DNA of 33,667 nt, taken from positions 24,613 through 58,279 of the forward strand of contig JANQZX010000142.1 of assembly GCA_030728245.1 (NCBI GenBank), written 5' to 3'. The position numbers and the translations under genes were made by a program. Position 1 is the stretch's first letter. The number at the start of each line of letters is the position of its first letter. Below, piece after piece: positions 25,431-32,513 of the stretch. Source of the stretch: Saprospiraceae bacterium (GTDB lineage Bacteria > Bacteroidota > Bacteroidia > Chitinophagales > Saprospiraceae). The notes beneath the pieces are model-generated. The model was not told the DNA's origin. It saw nothing but the letters and a program-made list of their open reading frames with translations, and ran no database searches.

Positions 25431-27073
25431 GGAAAAGTAGGGTGTTGCTTATGGTGGTCTGTTCTCGATTGGATAAAATGGGCCAGGGCAATAACTTGAG
25501 ATTCCTGATATAAATTTCCCGTTATGGTTATACTGGTTGGTTTACCATTTATAAAGCCATTTGGTATTACAATACATGGATGTCCCGTATAATTGGTAAT
25601 GGTCAAACTTGTTCCTCCCCAGGATGGATTCAGGTATAGATTAATTTTTGAAAAAACCTTTTCCTTCATCTCCTCCATGAGTATTTTACGTTTTCTATTG
25701 GCCTGAATATATTCCACCGCAGGAATAAATCTAGATTCTCTGAATTTATTAGGCCAAGCATTTTTAATTTGCCTTACAAGTAAATCATCTTTATTACTTC
25801 TCGTTAATTCATCGAAGGCAGCGGCTGATTCTGCTGATAAAATGGGAGATAAATAGGGGAGTTCGGGTAATTCAACGGGAATTAAATTTATTCCTTCTTT
25901 TTTCAATAGGGCTATAATGAGGCTATCTTGCTGTTTGAACGGATAATTTCTGTCAAAAGAACTTTTTAAGTAGCCTATTTTTAAGGATTTTATATTCAAC
26001 GTTGCATTATAATTAAATGGAAATTCCTGCACAGAGACATCTTTGTTGTCCTTTCCCTGAATTACAGAAAACACCAGGGCACAATCTTCTGCTGTTCTGG
26101 AAATCGGGCCTATTTTGTCCATTGTCCAACTCAGTGCCATAGCTCCATGTCTGCTTACTCTTCCAAAGGTGGGTCTAAGTCCTGTAGTTCCGCAAACAGT
26201 AGAGGGTGAAACAATACTTCCTAATGTTTCGGTACCTATGGCAAAGGGCATTAATCCAGCGGAAACAGCTGATGCACTGCCAGCAGAGGAGCCACTTGAT
26301 CCGCTTTCTATATCCCACGGATTTTTAGTAGTACCTCCAAACCATACATCGCCCCAAGCTAATGCTCCCATAGATGTTTTAGCAATTAGAACCGCGCCTG
26401 CAGCATTCAGTTTTTGAATTACTGTCGCGTTTTCATTAATCACTTGATCCTTATAGGGAGTTGCTCCCCAGGTAGTTTTATATCCCTCTGTGGACAATAA
26501 ATCTTTTGCACCATAAGGTATTCCGTGTAAGAATCCACGATATTTACCAGCAGCTATTTCTTCATCTGCCTTTTTTGCTTGCTTAAATGCCAGATCTTCT
26601 GTTACCGTTATAACACAAAATAAGCTGCTATTGTACTTTTTGATCCTTGATATGAAATATTGAGTGAGTTCTAAGGAACTGATTTGCTTCGATTTAATGA
26701 GATAGGCTAGTTCTGAAATGGAATACCAGGGGAGTTTTGCCTTGTCTATTTTAAATGGTTTTACCATACTCAGAGTTAATCCGGAGGCTCCTGTTGGCGA
26801 CTGGAATCCCGACGGTCTGGGGTCAAAAACAAAAGCTGGTGACACGCCATTGTCAATGTCCTTTTCTCTGTTTTTACTAAATCCCTTGTTTAACTCTGAC
26901 ACACCAGGCAGTAAAGAATCTATCTCTTGTTCGGAAAAATGTAGCCCCATAATATTTGCAGCTTCCTTTATGGAATCACTCGTGATGATTGGTTCTATCA
27001 TTTTTTCAAAAAAAGCGCCAAAAATAAAGGTACAAACTAAAATTATTGCTGTTGAAATGCCTGATTTTTTCAT
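25427..27073 (-). CDS. Amidase-signature hydrolase, membrane-anchored or exported
   Basis: The 548-residue protein has an N-terminal hydrophobic segment (MKKSGISTAIILVCTFIFGAF) acting as signal or anchor, a variable region to about 110, and an amidase-signature domain. The Ser-cisSer-Lys triad is visible: Lys190 (YGAKDLLS), cis-Ser262 within SGSSGSSAGSAS, and nucleophile Ser286 in GTETLGSIVSP. The spacing between the serines (24) equals that in fatty-acid amide hydrolase. It is not GatA, since it is exported and lies away from gatC. Substrate is unknown: amides or peptides outside the cytoplasm are the natural guess. It heads a two-gene operon with the flavoprotein and diverges from lysC. Confidence 0.92.
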   Translation of the reverse strand: MKKSGISTAIILVCTFIFGAFFEKMIEPIITSDSIKEAANIMGLHFSEQEIDSLLPGVSELNKGFSKNREKDIDNGVSPAFVFDPRPSGFQSPTGASGLTLSMVKPFKIDKAKLPWYSISELAYLIKSKQISSLELTQYFISRIKKYNSSLFCVITVTEDLAFKQAKKADEEIAAGKYRGFLHGIPYGAKDLLSTEGYKTTWGATPYKDQVINENATVIQKLNAAGAVLIAKTSMGALAWGDVWFGGTTKNPWDIESGSSGSSAGSASAVSAGLMPFAIGTETLGSIVSPSTVCGTTGLRPTFGRVSRHGAMALSWTMDKIGPISRTAEDCALVFSVIQGKDNKDVSVQEFPFNYNATLNIKSLKIGYLKSSFDRNYPFKQQDSLIIALLKKEGINLIPVELPELPYLSPILSAESAAAFDELTRSNKDDLLVRQIKNAWPNKFRESRFIPAVEYIQANRKRKILMEEMKEKVFSKINLYLNPSWGGTSLTITNYTGHPCIVIPNGFINGKPTSITITGNLYQESQVIALAHFIQSRTDHHKQHPTFP

Positions 27074-27090
27074 AGAGTTGGGTTAATTTC

Positions 27091-27098
27091 CAAAATTA
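27091..27098 (-). promoter_or_regulatory. Candidate -7 element for the amidase operon
   Basis: On the minus strand, TAATTTTG matches TAnnTTTG and ends 17 bases before the ATG at 27073. No -33 partner is evident. Confidence 0.42.
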
Positions 27099-27123
27099 AA
27101 AAACTAATTCCATTTTTTCATTT

Positions 27124-27131
27124 TACTTTTG
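27124..27131 (+). promoter_or_regulatory. Candidate -7 element for the lysC operon
   Basis: TACTTTTG fits TAnnTTTG and ends 26 bases before the ATG at 27158. It presumably drives the five-gene set. No -33 element is seen. Confidence 0.48.
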
Positions 27132-27157
27132 TTTATGCTTAATTAAATAATGATAGA

Positions 27158-28432
27158 ATGAATTCGGAATTAAAGGTTTTTAAATTTGGTGGCGCTTCTC
27201 TAAAAGATACCGCTTCATTTTTAAATGTGGCAAATATTCTTAAAACTCAAACACCTGATGTAGTCGTTCTCTCTGCCTCTGGAAAAATTACGGATAAACT
27301 TGAATCCTTAATTCAGGCATACCATAAAAAATCAATAGAGCAACAAGACATCTGGCATGATATTAAATCTTATCATATTGCTTTGGCTGCTTCTCTTTTA
27401 GATCAGACAGACGAAGTTTTTGATGTTATCAATGATTTATTTGTTGAAATAGATTGGGTCTTAGACGAAGAGCCTGGTGCAGATTTCAATTACTGTTATG
27501 ACCAAATTATTGGCATAGGTGAATTATTATCTACCAGAATCATGCATGCATTGTTACTTAAGTTAAATATGAAGGCTGTTTGGATAGATGCGCGCGATAT
27601 AATTACTACCGATGATAATTACAGAGAAGGTTGGGTGTTTTGGAATGAAACGGATGTGAAATGTAAAAAGGTAATTGAACCTCATATTGCTAACGGTTCT
27701 TTAGTTATTATACCTGGTTTTATTGGTTCTACCATAGATAATAATACTGTTTCATTAGGGAGAGAAGGCTCCGATTATTCAGCAGCCATTCTTAGTCATT
27801 GTTTAAACGCTCATAGTTTGACTATCTGGAAAGATGTTGCAGGAGTATATAATGCTGATCCAAGGTTTTTTACCGATGCCGTTTTATTACCCGTCATTTC
27901 CTATCAGGAGGCTATTGAAATGACCTACTACGGCGCAAAAGTGATTCACCTTAAAACCATTAAACCACTAAAAGCCAAAAATATACCTCTAAAAGTTAAA
28001 TCTTTTATTCAGCCTGAGCTTGAGGGGACTTTTTTTGGTGGAATTGAAAAAGTTAATTATCCCCCCATTATTATTAAAGAATCAAATCAGATTTTACTGA
28101 CTATTGAACCCAAAGATTACTCTTTTATAGCAGAAAAGGATTTATCATTTATATTTAATGTTTTTCATGAAATTGGTTTTCAGGTTAATTTCATGCAAAA
28201 TACGGGCCTTCATCTTTGTATCTGCGGAAGTTGTCCTTTTTTTGATGCTAATCAATTAGAGCAGATTCTTCAACCAAATTTTGCCGTAAGTATTCAAAAT
28301 AATTGCAACTTAATGACCATAAGGCATTATACGAATGAATTGAAAATCAAAATGATGGAAAATGTGCAGGTTTTAGTCATAGGCGATGTAAATGGTACTT
28401 TTCAAATGATTTACATGGATATTGCGAAGTGA
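27158..28432 (+). CDS. lysC: Aspartate kinase (monofunctional)
   Basis: This 424-residue enzyme phosphorylates L-aspartate, the first step to lysine, threonine and methionine. Kinase motifs are KFGGASLKD (about 9-17), the substrate loop IIGIGELLSTRIM, PGFIGS, the nucleotide-binding LGREGSDYSAAIL, and IWKDVAGVYNADPR. The PRFFTDAVLLPVISYQEAIEMTYYGAKVIH region is normal. The C-terminal regulatory part (about 300-424) keeps ACT-like strands, but I cannot recognise the usual effector-binding pattern, so feedback control is uncertain. No homoserine dehydrogenase is fused. Its stop overlaps the tilS start by 4 bases. Confidence 0.93.
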   Translation: MNSELKVFKFGGASLKDTASFLNVANILKTQTPDVVVLSASGKITDKLESLIQAYHKKSIEQQDIWHDIKSYHIALAASLLDQTDEVFDVINDLFVEIDWVLDEEPGADFNYCYDQIIGIGELLSTRIMHALLLKLNMKAVWIDARDIITTDDNYREGWVFWNETDVKCKKVIEPHIANGSLVIIPGFIGSTIDNNTVSLGREGSDYSAAILSHCLNAHSLTIWKDVAGVYNADPRFFTDAVLLPVISYQEAIEMTYYGAKVIHLKTIKPLKAKNIPLKVKSFIQPELEGTFFGGIEKVNYPPIIIKESNQILLTIEPKDYSFIAEKDLSFIFNVFHEIGFQVNFMQNTGLHLCICGSCPFFDANQLEQILQPNFAVSIQNNCNLMTIRHYTNELKIKMMENVQVLVIGDVNGTFQMIYMDIAK

Positions 28433-29796
28433 GAAAGTTATCGTTGGAATCTTCTTTTTTAGATAGTCTTAAAGGCCTTGTTAGAGGTGATTTATCTGAA
28501 AAATCTTTCCTTTTAGGGGTTAGTGGTGGAAGTGATTCGATGTGCCTTGCCAATTTGTTCTTAAAATCTGGACTAAAATTTGGTGTCATCCATATAAATT
28601 ATTCACTTCGAGGGAGTGAATCTGATGAGGATATGAATTTTGTAATCACCTGGGCTAAAAATAATGATATCGAGTGCTTTGTTAAGGTTATAGACACACC
28701 TTTTATCCTATCTAATCAAGGGGGAAATGTGCAACAATTGGCCAGAGATTTTCGCTATTCCTTTTTCGAAGAAACCAGATTAAAATACCATTTTGATTTT
28801 ATTTGTACCGCTCATCATGCCTCCGATTGGTTAGAAACGGTTATTTTTAATGTCTTGAGAGGTGGCTTTCTTCATGCCCTTATCGGCATACCTGCTATTA
28901 ATGGAGCTATTTTGCGCCCTCTTCTATCGTTTCCTAAAAAGGAAGTTAATGATTATCTCATTCAAAATGATATACCTTTTCGCACCGATTCAAGTAATAA
29001 CAAACTAATATATCATAGAAATTTGATTAGGCATCAAATTATTCCTGCATTAATCAAAATTAATCCTTCTTTATTATCTACTTTTTTGAAAAACAAAAGG
29101 GTTTGGTCAGAATTAATCATGATTAAAAATGAATTCGTTGCACGTGAAACTAAAAAATTAGTTACTCATTTAACCGCCAACGAATTTCTTATAGATATTG
29201 ATGGTTTAAATGCGAGTTTAGCACCCGTTACTTTTTTATATGAAATTTTAAGTCCATTGGGTTTTACCTCAAAAATGATTTATGAGATCGTTGAAATGAA
29301 GGAAAAGTCAATGTCAATTGGTTCTGTTTTTATACATAATGATATAAAAATTATTAAGTTGGAAAAGTATCTGAGGTTAATAAAGGAAATTGAATCTCCT
29401 TTAGTTGCTAAAGAAATAGAGATATCTCAAAATGGAAATATCGAATACGCCAAGGGTAAAAGTATTTCATTAAAGAATAGTAGTAAGATTCCTGAAAATT
29501 TAAATCAGGGGCCAGAAAAAATTTTCGTGGATGTAAAAAAAATAATTTTCCCATTGTATATAAGAAAATGGAGATTTGGAGATTTTTTTTACCCAATAAA
29601 CATGAATAATCAGCGAAAAAAAATCCAAGATTATCTCACTGATAAAAAGATGGATAAATTTAAAAAAGAAGAGGTGTATCTTCTTGTTGATGCCAATAAT
29701 CAAATTATTTGGGTCATTGGTTTAAGACAAGATAATAGGTGTAAGATTGATTCAAATACCGAACATATCCTTATATTTGAGCATAAAATAAATTAA
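28429..29796 (+). CDS. tilS: tRNA(Ile)-lysidine synthase
   Basis: TilS ligates lysine to C34 of the minor tRNA(Ile) with CAU anticodon, letting it read AUA, and is essential in most bacteria. The 455-residue protein carries the PP-loop SGGSDS (32-37), VIHINYSLRG, the TAHHASDWLET motif, and the RTDSSN..YHRNLIRHQIIP segment, followed by the C-terminal domain with IRKWRFGDFFYPINM and KKIQDYLTDKKMDKFKK. The start is GTG at 28429, overlapping the lysC stop by 4 bases (GTGA). An ATG start is not available close by. It ends 1 base before the next ATG, so the set is tightly coupled. Confidence 0.96.
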   Translation: MRKLSLESSFLDSLKGLVRGDLSEKSFLLGVSGGSDSMCLANLFLKSGLKFGVIHINYSLRGSESDEDMNFVITWAKNNDIECFVKVIDTPFILSNQGGNVQQLARDFRYSFFEETRLKYHFDFICTAHHASDWLETVIFNVLRGGFLHALIGIPAINGAILRPLLSFPKKEVNDYLIQNDIPFRTDSSNNKLIYHRNLIRHQIIPALIKINPSLLSTFLKNKRVWSELIMIKNEFVARETKKLVTHLTANEFLIDIDGLNASLAPVTFLYEILSPLGFTSKMIYEIVEMKEKSMSIGSVFIHNDIKIIKLEKYLRLIKEIESPLVAKEIEISQNGNIEYAKGKSISLKNSSKIPENLNQGPEKIFVDVKKIIFPLYIRKWRFGDFFYPINMNNQRKKIQDYLTDKKMDKFKKEEVYLLVDANNQIIWVIGLRQDNRCKIDSNTEHILIFEHKIN

Positions 29797-29797
29797 C

Positions 29798-30847
29798 ATG
29801 AGAATTATTATCCTTTCAATCATTAGCACATTTTTCTATATAAATTCTATGTCTGCCCAAGGTAGTGACACTAAGCAAAACGGTTTAGTAGTTAAATTAT
29901 CAGCTACCTGGTGTCCTGTTTGTTCTGGTGCAGCCTGGAATTCTTATAACTCGCTTTTAAATAATGTAAAAAATAATGCCTTTTATTTTACGGCACATTC
30001 AAGTTCAACCTCAAGACTTTTCTCTCAAACTGGCTCTGATATCATAAGAAACTTTGATCAATCTGCTTATCAACCGGCTTTTTATCTAAATGGTCTAAAT
30101 AAGGGATCAGGGGGATCCGTAACAGAAAGGGAAATCAAAAATGCTATTGAAGATGATGTAACTAAAGAGCCGTCAGCGCTGATGAAAACAGTAGCAAGAG
30201 CGTCGGGAAATACAAGTATTAAAGCACAGGTTACCCTTACTTTTCCCAAGTTGATGACAGGGAACTATACGATGGGGCTATATTTGGTTGAAAAGGTAGT
30301 TAAAGAAATTCAAGCTGGGTTATCAGGCACCGTTGAACACAAAAATGTGCTTAGAAATTCATTCTTTACTCATAGTTTTGGTGAAGATCTTCCTGGTACT
30401 TCTTTTGCTGCGGGGTATTCAAAAACTATCTCTGCTTCCATCAATCTACCAGCTAACTCATCTGCTTCCAATTTTGAAGTAATAGCTGTTTTATGGAAAA
30501 AAAATGGTGTAAAATATGAGTTTGTTAATGTTCACGGAACTTCTGACATGGCTGGTGTATTAACGAATATTTCTGAAAAAGTAGATGAAAACTTTAATTT
30601 CATAGTGACAAACGCTACACTAAACGACATTGAGTTTCAATTCTCCAGCCTTTCTTCGCCTTTAAAAGGGATTAATGTGCAATTAAGAGATATATTAGGA
30701 AGAACGGTTAAACAAGAAAGAGGTATTCAGTTTTCAAATGAGTTACAAAAAATGCATTTTTCTAACCTGAATTTAACTCCGGGAACCTATATTATTTCTT
30801 TTGAATCACGTGAATTTCTTATTTCAAGAAAGGTGGTGATTAAATGA
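29798..30847 (+). CDS. Secreted Omp28-like thioredoxin-fold protein with T9SS tail
   Basis: The 349-residue protein has a signal peptide (about 1-20, ending SMSA before Gln). A thioredoxin-like region follows, with C-P-V-C (Cys39, Cys42) in ATWCPVCSGAAW, and an Omp28-like part with KNVLRNSFFTHSFGEDLPG and an Ig-like sandwich ending in VIAVLWKKNG. The last 70 residues resemble a type IX secretion sorting domain (RDILGRTVKQERG, LTPGTYIISFE, RKVVIK). It is probably secreted or cell-surface attached. Whether the CxxC is redox active cannot be told from sequence. It starts 1 base after tilS and overlaps the next gene by 4 bases. Confidence 0.82.
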   Translation: MRIIILSIISTFFYINSMSAQGSDTKQNGLVVKLSATWCPVCSGAAWNSYNSLLNNVKNNAFYFTAHSSSTSRLFSQTGSDIIRNFDQSAYQPAFYLNGLNKGSGGSVTEREIKNAIEDDVTKEPSALMKTVARASGNTSIKAQVTLTFPKLMTGNYTMGLYLVEKVVKEIQAGLSGTVEHKNVLRNSFFTHSFGEDLPGTSFAAGYSKTISASINLPANSSASNFEVIAVLWKKNGVKYEFVNVHGTSDMAGVLTNISEKVDENFNFIVTNATLNDIEFQFSSLSSPLKGINVQLRDILGRTVKQERGIQFSNELQKMHFSNLNLTPGTYIISFESREFLISRKVVIK

Positions 30848-31308
30848 GTGTATGTCTTGATATAGATTTACTTCAGGTTCAGCCCTTTATTAAAATTAGA
30901 AAAAAGCCACAGGGAAATGAAATTTTTGATACTGTAAGAAAAAAATGGCTTATTCTCCAACCTGAAGAATGGGTCAGGCAGTTAATGGTGTTGTATTTAT
31001 CAAAAGTGCTTCAAATTCCATTAAACCATTTTTCTATTGAAAAAGGAGTATCTAAAGGTCTCAAAAAGGGCAGGTGGGATATATTAATTTTTGACTATTC
31101 CATGAAGCCATTTTTATTGATAGAATGTAAATCTCCCAATATCTCTTTAACAGAAGATGTTATTTATCAAGCTGCAGTATATAATATTGAGTTAAAAGCC
31201 CCATATATTGCCGTTACGAATGGTTCAATGACTAGTTGTTTTAGGATAGATAAAGAAAACCATGGCTTTACTTTTCTTACCGGCTTTCCCGTTTATCCTA
31301 CCATATAA
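30844..31308 (+). CDS. Stand-alone HsdR N-terminal-like (PD-(D/E)XK) protein
   Basis: The 154-residue cytoplasmic protein resembles the HSDR_N_2 family (type I restriction R-subunit N-terminal fold) without the helicase motor. The PD-(D/E)XK core is D79 (KKGRWDILIF), then E94 and K96 (LLIECKSPN), followed by a helix with Gln (IYQAAVYN). An N-terminal helix with EEWVRQLMVLYLS precedes it. No HsdM, HsdS or methylase is nearby, so it is not part of a type I restriction system here. Solo proteins of this family are common in Bacteroidota with unknown function. It overlaps the previous stop by 4 bases (ATGA) and precedes anmK by 9 bases. Confidence 0.88.
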   Translation: MSVCLDIDLLQVQPFIKIRKKPQGNEIFDTVRKKWLILQPEEWVRQLMVLYLSKVLQIPLNHFSIEKGVSKGLKKGRWDILIFDYSMKPFLLIECKSPNISLTEDVIYQAAVYNIELKAPYIAVTNGSMTSCFRIDKENHGFTFLTGFPVYPTI

Positions 31309-31317
31309 TGTTACTTT

Positions 31318-32508
31318 ATGAATGTGCAAATTGAAAAGTTATATAAAATAGCTGCCTCAAATAAAAGATGGATTATAGGCCTGATGTCAGGGACTTCTCT
31401 AGATGGTTTGGATATTGCTCTTTGTCAAATTACCGGCGCTGGATTACATACTAAAGTAGAAGTTAAGCATTTTAAAAGCGTTAGTTATACTAACCAAATT
31501 AAGGATAATATCCTTGCTGTTTTTGCAAAAAAAAATATTTCATTTGAGGTATTAACTCTTGTAAATCCATGGTTAGCAAAGATTCATTCTGAAATGATTT
31601 TGTCCACTCTTAATGAATGGCAGATAAAACCATCGGAAATAGATATTATAGCTAGTCATGGTCAAACTGTTTTTCACTCGCCTTTCAGACTTCATAAAAA
31701 CAAAGAATTTGGGAATGCGACGTTACAAATAGGTGATGGAGATCATATTGCCGTCCATACGGGTATTATCACTATAAGTGATTTTAGACAGAAGCATATT
31801 GCTGCAGGGGGAGAAGGGGCTCCTTTGGCGCTGTATGGTGACTGTTTACTTTTCAATGAAATAGGTGTTCCTACTATTTTATTAAATATAGGTGGTATTT
31901 CCAATTTCACCTATCTACCTGGTACAGACAATTTTGATGGGGCTTTAGTAACGGATACTGGTCCTGGAAATACATTATTAGATGCTGTTGTGAAACAGTT
32001 TTATCCTCATTTGGCCTTTGATGTAGACGGAGTAATTGCTTCGTCAGGAAAAATAAATTATGAAGTTCTTAAACTTTGGAAAAGTTTGCCCTTTTTTAGT
32101 GAATCTATTCCAAAAACAACGGGGCCAGAATTATTTGAATTGTCTTCTCTAATAACTATGAGTAAAGAAAATTTAGGTGTCGTTCTAAATCCTCAAGATT
32201 TATTAGCTACATTAACTCTTCTAACTGCTGAAACAATCACAGATTGCATAAAAAGGGAAGTGCCAAATTGGAAGGATACCAAGAAATTTGGTAGCGGAGG
32301 TGGATGTCATAACAAGCTCCTTATGTCTCATATTCACAGGCTTTTGCCCGGCTCAAATTTCATGAATCCCTCTATTTTGGGTATTCCCGGCGATGCAAAG
32401 GAGGCTGTTCTTTTTGCCGTATTAGCAAATGAAACATTATCCGGAGGCAAAACCAGTTATGGTGATAACCCTTCTGTTTGTATGGGTAAAATAAGCCTTC
32501 CTTCCTAG
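31318..32508 (+). CDS. anmK: Anhydro-N-acetylmuramic acid kinase
   Basis: AnmK opens 1,6-anhydro-MurNAc and phosphorylates it to MurNAc 6-phosphate during cell-wall recycling. The 396-residue protein has the ASKHA start IGLMSGTSLDGLDIAL, the ASHGQTVFHSP motif, LQIGDGDHIAVHTGI, NIGGISNFTYLP, and DTGPGNTLLDAVV, with a late GSGGGCHNKLLM. All family motifs are intact. The N-terminus has about 20 residues ahead of the first strand. Peptidoglycan recycling partners (murQ, nagZ) are not seen in the window. It is last in the operon led by lysC and ends 1 base before the convergent DUF1501 gene. Confidence 0.97.
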   Translation: MNVQIEKLYKIAASNKRWIIGLMSGTSLDGLDIALCQITGAGLHTKVEVKHFKSVSYTNQIKDNILAVFAKKNISFEVLTLVNPWLAKIHSEMILSTLNEWQIKPSEIDIIASHGQTVFHSPFRLHKNKEFGNATLQIGDGDHIAVHTGIITISDFRQKHIAAGGEGAPLALYGDCLLFNEIGVPTILLNIGGISNFTYLPGTDNFDGALVTDTGPGNTLLDAVVKQFYPHLAFDVDGVIASSGKINYEVLKLWKSLPFFSESIPKTTGPELFELSSLITMSKENLGVVLNPQDLLATLTLLTAETITDCIKREVPNWKDTKKFGSGGGCHNKLLMSHIHRLLPGSNFMNPSILGIPGDAKEAVLFAVLANETLSGGKTSYGDNPSVCMGKISLPS

Positions 32509-32513
32509 CTTAT
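32491..32513. terminator. Weak hairpin spanning the anmK and DUF1501 stop codons
   Basis: ATAAGC (32491-32496) and GCTTAT (32508-32513) can form a 6-bp stem with an 11-base loop over both stop codons. No T tract follows. It may be chance. Confidence 0.25.

Noticed and set aside
25427-27073. GatA, partner of the gatC at 3.2 kb
   Set aside because: The protein has a signal or anchor and a long N-terminal extension, and lies far from gatC; it fits exported amidases instead.
26718-27086. 122-residue plus-strand reading frame over the amidase start
   Set aside because: It lies antisense to the well-supported amidase, has no family features, and its composition is that of a shadow frame.
30844-31308. 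A type I restriction system
   Set aside because: Only the N-terminal nuclease-type fold is present; no HsdM, HsdS or motor is encoded in the window.
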